A stretch of DNA of 64,000 bases from Salinicola endophyticus (GTDB lineage Bacteria > Pseudomonadota > Gammaproteobacteria > Pseudomonadales > Halomonadaceae). Position 1 is the stretch's first letter, and every line of letters starts with the position of its first letter. Of this stretch, positions 1-8,366 are shown piece after piece. Below the pieces are notes generated by a model. It made no database searches, was not told the origin of the DNA, and was given only the letters and a program-made list of their open reading frames with translations. Made by a program: the position numbers and the translations under genes. The stretch is taken from contig NZ_PZJO01000003.1 of the NCBI RefSeq assembly GCF_003206575.1, forward strand, positions 186,001-250,000, written 5' to 3'.

Positions 1-368
1 CCGCGCGGGCAGAGCTGGCCGGCCTCGCCCTCGAACTCGGCCAGGAACAGCAGCATGTCGCCCTCGAACGGCACCTCGCGGCAGCTCTCGGGGATGATCC
101 GCAGTGGCGCATCCGGATAGCCGGTATGCCAGCCGGTGAAGGCGACGTTGTCGTAGAGCTCGTCCTTGCTGTCCCAGCCCAGCACCACGTCGCAGAAGGC
201 AAACCCCTTCTCCAGGGCGGCGAAGAACTTGTCCCGCTGCATGTACTTGCCGCGCATCACCCCATCGATGTCGAACATGCCGACCTTGACGTGGCTCAGC
301 CCGCGCGCCTCGACGAGTTCGCGCGCCTGGGCGGCGGTACGCACGGTTCTGGCTTGGTGATCACTCAT
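1..368 (-). CDS. Glutamine synthetase family protein, N-terminal part (runs off left edge)
   Basis: The minus-strand reading frame opens at an ATG at 368 and stays open to base 1, giving about 122 residues. It has the beta-grasp-like N-terminal region of glutamine synthetase family enzymes, including a segment reading VGMFDIDGVMRGKYM near residues 30-44. That FDxxGxxRGK-type motif is common in GlnA-like enzymes that glutamylate amines (gamma-glutamylputrescine or gamma-glutamylethanolamide synthetases) rather than ammonia. A GAGGAA ribosome binding site precedes the ATG. The gene lies 36 bp downstream of the permease at 405-1919 on the same strand, so the two are probably co-transcribed for uptake and glutamylation of an amine. 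The catalytic domain is outside the window, so the substrate is inferred only. Confidence 0.8.
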   Translation of the reverse strand, partial: MSDHQARTVRTAAQARELVEARGLSHVKVGMFDIDGVMRGKYMQRDKFFAALEKGFAFCDVVLGWDSKDELYDNVAFTGWHTGYPDAPLRIIPESCREVPFEGDMLLFLAEFEGEAGQLCPR

Positions 369-404
369 GGCCGTTCCTCGCTCACGCTGTCAGGGGGATC
401 GGGG

Positions 405-1919
405 TTACGCCGCGCGACCATCGTCGTCGTCCGCGGCCTGCTCGCCTCGCTGCATGGCGAACTCCTCCTCCGGCGACAGGATCAGACGGTGCCGCCCGAT
501 GAAGGCGAAGTAGCAGATACCCACCGCCAGCCACAGGGCGACGCCGATCACGCCGACCCGGTAGGTGCTGTCGCTGAGCTGGAAGTAGATCGTCATCAGA
601 GCGATGACGATGGTCGCCACGGCGCCGGGAATCCCGAAGGGACTGCGGTAGGGGCGCTCGATATGCGCATGATGGCGGCGCAACAGGATGAAGGAGAGGG
701 CCTGGGCGATGTAGGAGCACATGGCGCCGAATACCGCCATGTTGAGCAGGGTGCCCCCGATCACCGCGGAGCCCTCCTGGGTGCCGAGACCGAAGAAGCA
801 GATCAGCATGATCGTCAGGCCCACCAGCGCGCCGCCGATCATCGCCACGTGCGGCGTCTTGCGCGTGCCGTGGGTCACCGAGAGGAAGGTGGGGAAGTAG
901 CCGGCACGGGAGAGCGAGTAGATCTGGCGGCCCTGGGCGAAGATGATGGTATGGAAACTGGCGATCAATCCGACCAGCGCCAGCAGCGCGAGGAACTTGG
1001 CCGTGCCGGCACCGAAAATGGCCTGGAAACCGTCCAGCAGCGGCTCGCCGGACTGGCTCAGGGCATAGGCGCCGACGCCCACCACCGACGGGTTGAGCAC
1101 CAGGATCAGCGTGGCAGAGATGATAAGGGTAGTGATGCCGAGCAGGATGCCGCGCGGCATGTCACGCCGCGGGTCGACCGACTCCTCGGCGGCCAGCGGC
1201 AGCTGCTCGATGGCCAGGAACAGCCACACCGCAAAGGGCATTGCCGCCAGCGCCCCGCCGATGCCCATCGGCAGCAGCGGTCCGTGACCGCCTGCGAGCT
1301 CACCGCCGCCGGGTGCGATGTTCAGCGCCCAGGTCGAGAAATCGAGATGGGTGAAGGCGCTGAACCAGAACACCACCAGGACCGCCAGCGCCAGCAGGGT
1401 CACCGCCAGCGTCACCCGGAACGAGAGCTCGACGCCGACGATGTTGAGGCCGACGAACAGCAGATAGCCCAGCAGCCACCACACCGGCTGGAACGCCGCC
1501 GGCGTCTCGAAGATGCTGCCCAGATAGGCGCCGATGAAGAACACGATCACCGCCGGCGTGAGCACGTACTCGACGTTCTCGCAAAGCCCGGTGACGAAAC
1601 CGCCCCAGGGCCCCATGGAGGAGCGCGCGAAGGAGTAGGCGGCGCCGGTGTGCGGCAGGGCCGGCGACATCTCGGCGATACAGAAGGTCAGGCCCAGATA
1701 CATCACCGCGATGATCGCGGTGGCGATCGCCATGCCGCCCCAGCCGCCCGAGGCGAGCCCCAGGTTCCAGCCCGAGTAGTGGCCCGAGATCACCGCCCCC
1801 ACGCCCAGCGCCCAGAGCGACCAGGGGCCGGCGTGGCGGCGCAGGCCGCGCTTGTCGAAGTAGCTGGCATCCTGCTGCTGGTAGTGGATGCCGGCGGAGG
1901 GTTTAGCGTGGTTTGTCAT
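405..1919 (-). CDS. APC-family amino acid/amine permease (ethanolamine permease-like)
   Basis: A 504-residue integral membrane protein with about twelve hydrophobic segments. The N-terminal region (residues about 20-80) has the glycine-rich first helix typical of APC transporters (GVGAVISGHYSGWNLG), and the overall sequence resembles EAT-type ethanolamine permeases. The start at 1919 is preferred over an upstream in-frame start at 2054 because GGAGTAG lies just upstream and the extra residues are Arg-rich and unlike the family. It imports a small amine or amino acid across the inner membrane. The downstream glutamine-synthetase-like gene suggests amine assimilation as nitrogen source. Exact substrate unproven. 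Confidence 0.85.
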   Translation of the reverse strand: MTNHAKPSAGIHYQQQDASYFDKRGLRRHAGPWSLWALGVGAVISGHYSGWNLGLASGGWGGMAIATAIIAVMYLGLTFCIAEMSPALPHTGAAYSFARSSMGPWGGFVTGLCENVEYVLTPAVIVFFIGAYLGSIFETPAAFQPVWWLLGYLLFVGLNIVGVELSFRVTLAVTLLALAVLVVFWFSAFTHLDFSTWALNIAPGGGELAGGHGPLLPMGIGGALAAMPFAVWLFLAIEQLPLAAEESVDPRRDMPRGILLGITTLIISATLILVLNPSVVGVGAYALSQSGEPLLDGFQAIFGAGTAKFLALLALVGLIASFHTIIFAQGRQIYSLSRAGYFPTFLSVTHGTRKTPHVAMIGGALVGLTIMLICFFGLGTQEGSAVIGGTLLNMAVFGAMCSYIAQALSFILLRRHHAHIERPYRSPFGIPGAVATIVIALMTIYFQLSDSTYRVGVIGVALWLAVGICYFAFIGRHRLILSPEEEFAMQRGEQAADDDDGRAA

Positions 1920-2089
1920 TGTTCTACTCCCAGGATCGAGCCACCCAGTCTCGCGATCCCACTGCCGCCAGCGTCGTCGACACCCCCGGGGCGACGCCGA
2001 CCTACGCTGACCGCGCCCACCTCGAGTCTGAGCACGTCGGGGAGACAAAAGCAATCCCTATCGCGACGGCCCGTCCCCTATCGTGCCCT

Positions 2090-2137
2090 CATCGCCACGT
2101 CCATCGCCACGTCCATCGCCACGTCCATCGCTGCGCC
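2090..2137. repeat. 12-bp tandem repeat (3 perfect copies plus a degenerate one)
   Basis: CATCGCCACGTC occurs at 2090-2101, 2102-2113 and 2114-2125, followed by a degenerate copy to about 2137. It sits in the divergent intergenic region between the permease and ubiA. No function is apparent; replication slippage is the simplest origin. Confidence 0.9.
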
Positions 2138-2217
2138 CACTGCCGCACCTCGCTGCCGGCGGGGTTGTGGTGTAAGGTCCAGCCAGTCGCGTCCCGCTCG
2201 CCGTTCTGGAGAATTCG

Positions 2218-3135
2218 ATGTCAGCCGCCGGCCCCGATTCCGTCACCGTCGCCGACCCCGCGCCACGCCCCCGGGGCCTGGCTCGCCTACCCGATTTCCT
2301 GCGTCTGACCCGGCTCGACAAGCCGATCGGCACCTGGCTGCTGATGTGGCCCACGCTGTGGGCGCTGTGGCTCGCCGCCGGTGGCCTGCCGGATCGCGCC
2401 AACCTGATCATCTTCGTGCTCGGCGTCTATCTGATGCGCGCCGCCGGCTGCGTGGTCAACGACTACGCCGATCGCAAGATCGATGGCCACGTCAAGCGCA
2501 CCCGCGAGCGCCCGCTGGCCACCGGGCGCATCCGCGAGCGCGAAGCCAAAATCCTGTTCGCGGTGCTGGTGGCGGCCGCTTTCGTGCTGGTCTGCTTCAC
2601 CAATCTGCCCACGGTCCTGCTCTCCTTCGTCGGCGTGGCGCTGGCCGCGCTCTACCCCTTCATGAAGCGCTACACCCATCTGCCCCAGGTGGTACTGGGG
2701 CTGGCGTTCTCGTGGAGCATCCCGATGGCGTTCATGGCGGTGAGCCGCAGCGTGCCGATGGAGGCGTGGCTGCTGCTGCTGGCCAATCTGGCCTGGACCG
2801 TGGCCTACGACACCCAGTACGCCATGGTCGACCGCGACGACGACATCAAGATCGGCGTGAAGTCCACCGCGCGCCTGTTCGGCCGCGCCGACAAGCTGAT
2901 CATCGGTCTGCTGCAGCTGGCCACGCTGGCGCTGCTGGCCTGGATCGGGGCACGGCTGGCGTTGGGCGGGTTCTTCTGGCTGGGGCTGGCGGCGATGGCG
3001 GCGACCTTCCTCTATCAGCAGTGGCTGATCCGTGAGCGCGAGCGCGGCCCCTGCTTCCAGGCCTTCCTCAACAACTTCTGGTCGGGGCTTCTGCTGTTCG
3101 CCGGCGTGGTGCTGAGCCTGTGGCCGGTGCTATGA
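2218..3135 (+). CDS. ubiA: 4-hydroxybenzoate octaprenyltransferase UbiA
   Basis: A 305-residue polytopic membrane prenyltransferase that attaches the polyprenyl tail to 4-hydroxybenzoate in ubiquinone synthesis. The first Asp-rich motif NDYADRKID is at residues 81-89, and the second ([13 protein letters not shown]) is near residues 200-212. These bind the Mg-polyprenyl diphosphate. The length matches E. coli UbiA (about 290) with a slightly longer N terminus. A GGAGAATTCG ribosome binding region precedes the ATG. The usual neighbour ubiC is not seen upstream; the gene instead leads into phoB-phoR, an arrangement common in pseudomonads and relatives. Confidence 0.96.
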   Translation: MSAAGPDSVTVADPAPRPRGLARLPDFLRLTRLDKPIGTWLLMWPTLWALWLAAGGLPDRANLIIFVLGVYLMRAAGCVVNDYADRKIDGHVKRTRERPLATGRIREREAKILFAVLVAAAFVLVCFTNLPTVLLSFVGVALAALYPFMKRYTHLPQVVLGLAFSWSIPMAFMAVSRSVPMEAWLLLLANLAWTVAYDTQYAMVDRDDDIKIGVKSTARLFGRADKLIIGLLQLATLALLAWIGARLALGGFFWLGLAAMAATFLYQQWLIRERERGPCFQAFLNNFWSGLLLFAGVVLSLWPVL

Positions 3136-3210
3136 GCCGCTGAGGGCATCGGCCGCTGAACGCCGCGCGGCGCGATGATCTCGACGATGGCGGGTGCCGG
3201 GATGACACCG

Positions 3211-3262
3211 ATGTCATGTATTTGTCATATTTCCACGCTGTAATCGTCACCGTTCTGTCACG
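3211..3262 (+). promoter_or_regulatory. Phased Pho-box array upstream of phoB
   Basis: GTCA or GTCA-like half-sites begin at 3213, 3224, 3246 and 3257. They are spaced 11, 22 and 11 bp, which is the 11-bp phase of PhoB direct repeats. The best pair reads ATGTCATGTATTTGTCATAT at 3211-3230. The array lies 58-109 bp upstream of the phoB start, so autoregulation under phosphate starvation is predicted. Confidence 0.75.
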
Positions 3263-3319
3263 GCCGGAAGGTTGTCCGCTGTACGCGCACATCCACCGGC
3301 GGCTCACTCGAGGCCTGTC

Positions 3320-4009
3320 ATGAGCTCCAAGACCGTACTCATCGTTGACGACGAGCCCTCCATCCGCGAAATGATCGCGGTGGCACTGGAGATGGCCGAC
3401 TATCGTGTGCTGGAGGCGGACAACGCCCAGAGCGCCCACGCCATGGCGCTGGATCACAAGCCGGACCTGATGCTGCTCGACTGGATGATGCCAGGCACCA
3501 GCGGGATCGAGCTGGCACGTCGACTCAAGCGCGAGGAGGCCACCGCCGAGATGCCGATCATCCTGCTCACCGCCAAGGGCGAGGAGGACAACAAGGTGCA
3601 GGGGCTCGAGGCGGGCGCCGACGACTACATCACCAAGCCGTTCTCGCCGCGCGAGCTGGTGGCCCGGCTCAAGGCGGTCCTGCGCCGGGCCACACCGCCG
3701 GGCATCGAGGAGGCAGTCGAGGTCGAGGGGCTCAAGCTCGACCCCGCCAGCCATCGCGTCACCTCCCACGGCAGCGCGCTCGAGATCGGCCCCACCGAGT
3801 ACCGCCTGCTGCAGTTCTTCATGACCCATCAGGAGCGCGCCTACACCCGCAGCCAGTTGCTCGATCAGGTCTGGGGTGGCAACGTCTACGTCGAGGAGCG
3901 CACCGTCGACGTGCATATCCGCCGGCTGCGCAAGTCGCTGGGTGAGACGCATCAGCATCTGATCCAGACGGTTCGCGGCACCGGTTACCGCTTTTCGATC
4001 AGGGAGTAA
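3320..4009 (+). CDS. phoB: Phosphate regulon response regulator PhoB
   Basis: A 229-residue OmpR/PhoB-class regulator, the same length as E. coli PhoB. The receiver domain (1-120) shows the acidic pair D10-D11, phospho-acceptor D54 in LLDWMMPG, and the Lys of TKPFSPREL near 106. The C-terminal winged helix ends with the VRGTGYRF signature. The ATG at 3320 is chosen over 3272 because it matches the family N terminus (MSSKTVLIVDDE) and has GAGG upstream. It is followed 8 bp later by phoR. When phosphorylated by PhoR it would activate genes with Pho boxes, including its own promoter. Confidence 0.97.
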   Translation: MSSKTVLIVDDEPSIREMIAVALEMADYRVLEADNAQSAHAMALDHKPDLMLLDWMMPGTSGIELARRLKREEATAEMPIILLTAKGEEDNKVQGLEAGADDYITKPFSPRELVARLKAVLRRATPPGIEEAVEVEGLKLDPASHRVTSHGSALEIGPTEYRLLQFFMTHQERAYTRSQLLDQVWGGNVYVEERTVDVHIRRLRKSLGETHQHLIQTVRGTGYRFSIRE

Positions 4010-4017
4010 GTCGCAGC

Positions 4018-5355
4018 GTGCGCTACTGGATCAACGAACTGTGGCGCCTTGGCTACATGCTGTTCGGGCTCGGCGCGATGGGCACGCTGCTGGGCGAACT
4101 GTTCGACGCGCTGTTCGCCGGCCTCGGCTGGGGGCTGGCCGCGGGGCTGGGGCTCTATGTCTTCCTGCATCTGCGCCATGTGCGCCTGCTCTATGTGTGG
4201 CTGCTGCGCCATCCGCGCGAGGCGCCACCACCCGGCACCGGGGTGTGGGGCGATCTGTTCGACCGTCTCTACACCTACCAGAAGGCACAGAGCCAGATGC
4301 AGCGCCGGCTGCGCGATATCCTGCGGCGCATCCAGGACTCCTGCGAGGCGATGCGTGACAGCGTGGTGATGCTCGATCCGCGCGGCGACCTGGAGTGGTG
4401 GAACAGCGCCGCCTCCGACATGCTCGGCCTGCAGCCCGACCACGACCGCGGCCAGCCGATCACCAACCTGCTGCGCGATCCGCGCTTCGTCGACTACTTC
4501 GAGGCCCGCGACTACCGCGAGCCGCTGATGATCCCCTCGCCGATCGACGCCGCCCATACGCTGCAGTTCCATATCACCCTGTTCGGCGATGACGAACGCC
4601 TGCTGATGGTGCGCGACGTGACCCGGCTGCATCAGCTGGAGATGATGCGCCGCGACTTCGTCGCCAACGTCTCCCACGAGCTGCGCACGCCGCTGACCGT
4701 GCTGGCCGGCTATCTGGAGACCTACTCCGACCATGCCGAACAGCTGCCGACACGCTGGCAGCGAGGCTTCTCGCAGATGCAGGCGCAGACCACGCGCATG
4801 CAGAACCTGGTCGAGGATCTGCTGCTGCTGTCACGGCTCGAGATCGACAGCCCCGACAACGACCGCGACCTCCTCGATGTCCGCGTCCTGCTCGAGAGCG
4901 TCGTCGACGACGCCCGCGGGCTCAGCGCGGGGCGCCAGCAGATCGCGCTGCAGGTCGACGAAACGCGCCATCTGGTCGGCAACACCAAGGAGATCCGCAG
5001 CGCGGTCTCCAATCTGGTCTTCAATGCCGTGCGCTACACCCCCGAGGGCAGCCGCATCACGCTGCGCTGGAAGCCGTGGCACGACGGCGCCGCGATCGAG
5101 GTGGAAGATGATGGCGAGGGCTTCGATCCGGTACACATCCCACGCCTGACCGAGCGCTTCTACCGCGTCGACAAGGGGCGCAGCGCCGCCACCGGCGGGA
5201 CCGGCCTGGGACTGGCCATCGTCAAGCACGTGCTGCTGCGTCACGACGCTCAGCTCGAGATCGTCAGCCGGCCCGGCATGGGCGCCCGCTTCCGCTGCGC
5301 CTTCCCCGCCACGCGGCTGATCGAGGCCGACTCAGGCTCGACGCCCTCCCCCTGA
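4018..5355 (+). CDS. phoR: Phosphate regulon sensor histidine kinase PhoR
   Basis: A 445-residue membrane histidine kinase. Two hydrophobic segments lie near residues 11-52, with a PAS-like sensory region at about 100-200. The HisKA H-box FVANVSHELRTPL carries the phospho-acceptor H220, and the HATPase domain shows N-, G1- (EDDGEGF) and G2-boxes (GGTGLGLAIVKH). Translation starts at a GTG with AGGGAG overlapping the end of phoB, so it is translationally close-coupled. It phosphorylates PhoB when phosphate is scarce; inhibition by the Pst transporter through PhoU is known for the family. Confidence 0.97.
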   Translation: MRYWINELWRLGYMLFGLGAMGTLLGELFDALFAGLGWGLAAGLGLYVFLHLRHVRLLYVWLLRHPREAPPPGTGVWGDLFDRLYTYQKAQSQMQRRLRDILRRIQDSCEAMRDSVVMLDPRGDLEWWNSAASDMLGLQPDHDRGQPITNLLRDPRFVDYFEARDYREPLMIPSPIDAAHTLQFHITLFGDDERLLMVRDVTRLHQLEMMRRDFVANVSHELRTPLTVLAGYLETYSDHAEQLPTRWQRGFSQMQAQTTRMQNLVEDLLLLSRLEIDSPDNDRDLLDVRVLLESVVDDARGLSAGRQQIALQVDETRHLVGNTKEIRSAVSNLVFNAVRYTPEGSRITLRWKPWHDGAAIEVEDDGEGFDPVHIPRLTERFYRVDKGRSAATGGTGLGLAIVKHVLLRHDAQLEIVSRPGMGARFRCAFPATRLIEADSGSTPSP

Positions 5356-5537
5356 GCGACGCCGTCACGGCCATGCCGGCCCACGGCGATCGCTGCTCGC
5401 ATGCCGGCCAGCACTCCCACCTGCCAGCACTCCCTCCCGATCCTATCGCCAGAATGGCTGATCGCGTTTTACCGCGCCGGCGTGCCACCCTCCGGCCGGC
5501 TTCCGAGTTCCACATCGCAACAGTGCGAATCGTTATC

Positions 5538-5564
5538 TCAATCTTAAGTAGAAACTGCCGATAA
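5538..5564 (+). promoter_or_regulatory. Sigma-28 (FliA)-type promoter
   Basis: A perfect GCCGATAA -10 element at 5557-5564 is preceded, 11 bp upstream, by TCAATCTT (5538-5545). That matches 5 of 8 positions of the TAAAGTTT -35 consensus. It sits just ahead of the chemoreceptor gene, a usual FliA target. The implied transcript start (about 5571) is upstream of both candidate start codons. Confidence 0.7.
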
Positions 5565-5633
5565 AGGGGGCGGACTAATAATCCATTCCTCTAGATGAAT
5601 CGGCAGATACCTCGGATAAGGACGGTTTTCGCG

Positions 5634-7301
5634 ATGACGATGCGGCAAAAACTCTGGATCACGGTGGGACTGATGTGGTTCGGCATGCTGGTGCTGGTGG
5701 GCTGGATGGCCCTGGAAAAGCGCGACACCTTGATGGCCGAGCGCGTCAAGGGCCTCAAGAGCTTCGTCGCCAGCGCCCAGACGCTGGTGCAGCGCTACGC
5801 CGATCGCGCCGCCCAGGGCGAGTTCAGCATCGAGGCGGCGCAGGATCTGGCGCGACGCGACCTGTCGGCGCTCGATCTCGATGGCAGCTATGTCTACGCC
5901 TTCGACGGCAAGATTCACCTGGTCTATCACCCCAAGCGGGCGATCGGCACCGACATGAGCAACTTCCGTGACGACAACGGCGTCTACTTCTATCGCGAAC
6001 TGAAGGCGCTGGCCGACTCGCCCGACGACGGCACCCTGGAGTACACCTCGACCAACGCCGACGGCGACGACGTCTCGCGCATCAACTATGTGCGCCATGT
6101 CCCCGCCTGGGACTGGTATCTGGCCGCCAACGTCTATGTCAGCGACATCCAGCATGCGTTCTGGATGGGCGTGCTCAAGATGGGGCTGATCGCGGGCACG
6201 ATCGGGCTCTGCATCACCCTGGTGATGGCGTGGATCATCCGCAGCGTGCTGAGCGACCTGGGCGGCGACCCGCGCCACGCGCGCAACGCGGTGCTGGGCA
6301 TTGCCGAGGGCGACCTGACCCGAGCGCTGACGCTCAAGCCCAATGACCGCCACAGCCTGCTGCACGCCATCGAGGGCATGCGCCTGCATCTGGCCGATGC
6401 CCTGGGCGGGGTGCGTCAGGCCTCCACCACCATCACCGTGGGCGTGGGTCAGATCCACAGCGGCAACCAGGATCTGGCCGCACGTACCGACCAGCAGGCC
6501 GCCTCGATCGGCGAGACCGCCTCGAGCATGGAGCAGCTGACCCAGACCGTGCGTCAGAACGCCGAGAACGCCCGCCAGGCCAATGGCCTCGCCGGCCAGG
6601 CGCGCACCACCGCCAGCGAGGGCGGAGCGATGATGGATGAGGTCGTCTCCACCATGCAGGGCATCACCGACAGCTCGCGTCAGGTGACCGAGATCGTCGC
6701 AGTGATCGATTCGATCGCCTTCCAGACCAATATCCTCGCCCTCAACGCCTCGGTGGAAGCGGCACGCGCCGGCGAGCAGGGCCGCGGCTTCGCCGTTGTC
6801 GCCAACGAGGTTCGTACCCTGGCCAGCCGCAGCGCCAACGCCTCGCACGAGATTCGCGAGCTGATCGACGCCTCCAATCGCAAGATCGAGGCGGGCTCGG
6901 GGATCGTCGCCAAGGCCGGCGAGACCATCAGCCGGGTGGTCGATTCGGTCTCGCGCATGACCGATCTGATCGAAGAGATCTCGGTCGCCTCCGCCGAGCA
7001 GTCCAACGGCATCGACCAGGTCAACGAGGCGGTGGTGCAGATGGATCAGGTCACCCAGCAGAATGCCTCGCTGGTCCAGCAGGCGAGCAGCGCAGCGGCG
7101 ACCCTCAACGAACAGGTACAGCGCCTGGAGCAGGCTCTGGCCGGCTTCCAGATCGCCGAGGGGGAATCACGCCCGACCCCGGCCGCCGCGCCCACGGCCC
7201 AGGCTCGAGTTCAGGCTCAGGTTCAGGCACCGGCGCCCCGCCTGAGCGCGACCCGTCGGCCGGCCATGGCCAGCACCGAAGAGGATTGGGAATCGTTCTG
7301 A
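5634..7301 (+). CDS. Methyl-accepting chemotaxis protein with periplasmic Cache-type sensor
   Basis: A 555-residue chemoreceptor. A membrane segment lies at about residues 8-27, then a periplasmic single-Cache-like domain with [15 protein letters not shown] and a second membrane segment near 190-210. A HAMP region follows, then a long cytoplasmic signalling coiled coil with the conserved hairpin tip ([20 protein letters not shown]), and a Gln/Ala-rich tail ending in a WESF pentapeptide-like sequence, a possible CheR/CheB tether. The start is uncertain: ATG 5634 has AAGGA 11 nt upstream, while an in-frame ATG at 5595 lacks a ribosome site. The ligand is unknown; sCache receptors often sense small organic acids. 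Confidence 0.93.
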   Translation: MTMRQKLWITVGLMWFGMLVLVGWMALEKRDTLMAERVKGLKSFVASAQTLVQRYADRAAQGEFSIEAAQDLARRDLSALDLDGSYVYAFDGKIHLVYHPKRAIGTDMSNFRDDNGVYFYRELKALADSPDDGTLEYTSTNADGDDVSRINYVRHVPAWDWYLAANVYVSDIQHAFWMGVLKMGLIAGTIGLCITLVMAWIIRSVLSDLGGDPRHARNAVLGIAEGDLTRALTLKPNDRHSLLHAIEGMRLHLADALGGVRQASTTITVGVGQIHSGNQDLAARTDQQAASIGETASSMEQLTQTVRQNAENARQANGLAGQARTTASEGGAMMDEVVSTMQGITDSSRQVTEIVAVIDSIAFQTNILALNASVEAARAGEQGRGFAVVANEVRTLASRSANASHEIRELIDASNRKIEAGSGIVAKAGETISRVVDSVSRMTDLIEEISVASAEQSNGIDQVNEAVVQMDQVTQQNASLVQQASSAAATLNEQVQRLEQALAGFQIAEGESRPTPAAAPTAQARVQAQVQAPAPRLSATRRPAMASTEEDWESF

Positions 7302-7314
7302 TTCCATCCCAGCG

Positions 7315-7340
7315 GGGGCCGGCACGCCGGCCCCACTCTT
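7315..7340 (+). terminator. Rho-independent terminator after the chemoreceptor gene
   Basis: GGGGCCGG, a CACG loop and CCGGCCCC (7315-7334), followed by ACTCTTTCTTT. It lies 13 bp past the stop codon. Confidence 0.75.
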
Positions 7341-7442
7341 TCTTTGACGGCAACCCTGGCCGGTACCCACGCCGGCCGACGCCATCTCGGGACAACGACA
7401 GGTTAAGATGGGCGCTTTCACCTCTGCTGGAGCGTCGTGCCC

Positions 7443-8312
7443 ATGCCGTCGATCACCCGCCCGCGATCTCTTCCTGCTCGGCGCCGCTGGCGCCACGGCC
7501 CGACCACCCTGCTGCTGGCCGCCACGCTCTGGCTGTGGGCCGCCGCTGCCGTGGCGGAGCCGGTCGCGATCACCTTTCCTGCCAGCGTCGAGCAGGGCTC
7601 GATGGTGATCGGGCGGGTGCCGCCGGGCAGCCAGGTCCAGGTGGCGGGGCATGCGCTGCGGGTCACCGGCTATGGCACCGTGGTGTTCGGCGTCGGCCGC
7701 GATGCCCAGGGCGCCCAGACGATCGAGATCGTCACCCCGGATGGCCGACAGCAGCAGGCGTCGGTGGCGATCACCCCGCGCGACTGGCCGATCGAACGCA
7801 TCAACGGCGTACCGCCGAAGACGGTCTCGCCGCCGCCGAAGATCGCCGCCCGTATCGCCCGCGAGCAGGCCGCGGTAAGCGCCCAGCGCCACCGCGACGA
7901 CGACCGGGTCGGTTTCGCCGAGCCCTTCATCTGGCCGGTGAAGGGCCGCATCAGCGGGCGCTTCGGCAACCAGCGGGTCTACAACGGCACCCCCGGCTCG
8001 GCCCACTCGGGCATGGATATCGCCGCCGCCACCGGCACCCCGGTGAAGGCGCCGGCCAGCGGTGTGATCACCTTCGCCGATGACCTCTACCTCACCGGCG
8101 GCACCGTCCTGCTCGATCACGGCTACGGCATCAGCTCCAACTTCCTGCATCTGTCGCGGATCGATGTGGCGGTGGGCCAGCACGTCGACCAGGGCGAGAT
8201 GATCGGCGCGGTGGGCGCTACCGGCCGCGCCACCGGGCCGCATCTGCACTGGGGCATGAACTGGTTCGAGACGCGTATCGATCCCCTGCTGGTGCTCGAT
8301 AGGACTCGATGA
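7443..8312 (+). CDS. M23-family murein peptidase, exported
   Basis: A 289-residue protein with an N-terminal basic/hydrophobic export signal (residues 1-40, ending near AAAVAEP) and a C-terminal LytM/M23 domain. Zinc-ligand motifs are visible as HSGMD and GPHLHWGM, with LDHGYGISSNFLHL between them. The family hydrolyses peptide cross-links in peptidoglycan or acts as an amidase activator. The ATG at 7443 is preferred to the GTG at 7437 because GGAG lies about 10 nt upstream. It is a single gene converging on the siderophore reductase gene, with an inverted repeat between the two stops. Confidence 0.92.
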   Translation: MPSITRPRSLPARRRWRHGPTTLLLAATLWLWAAAAVAEPVAITFPASVEQGSMVIGRVPPGSQVQVAGHALRVTGYGTVVFGVGRDAQGAQTIEIVTPDGRQQQASVAITPRDWPIERINGVPPKTVSPPPKIAARIAREQAAVSAQRHRDDDRVGFAEPFIWPVKGRISGRFGNQRVYNGTPGSAHSGMDIAAATGTPVKAPASGVITFADDLYLTGGTVLLDHGYGISSNFLHLSRIDVAVGQHVDQGEMIGAVGATGRATGPHLHWGMNWFETRIDPLLVLDRTR

Positions 8313-8316
8313 GCCC

Positions 8317-8366
8317 GAGCTTCGTCTGAAAGATCGGCGAGCACAGACATTTTTCAGATGAAGCTC
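8317..8366. repeat. 50-bp inverted repeat between convergent genes (probable deletion derivative of the dispersed element)
   Basis: GAGCTTCGTCTGAAA (8317-8331) pairs with TTTCAGATGAAGCTC (8352-8366) with one mismatch. The inner bases ATCGGCGAGC and ACAGACATTTT match the outer left and right parts of the full-length dispersed repeats at 50956-51096 and 60439-60578, so it looks like a copy that lost its core. It overlaps the reductase stop codon and could terminate both transcripts. Confidence 0.7.

Noticed and set aside
2090-2137. Possible CRISPR-like repeat
   Set aside because: Units are 12 bp and directly tandem, with no spacers; it is a simple tandem repeat.
126-3035. 969-codon plus-strand open frame
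   Set aside because: Antisense to the permease and glutamine-synthetase-like genes and out of frame with ubiA. Composition is Arg/Gly/Gln/His-rich, as expected of a GC-rich shadow frame.
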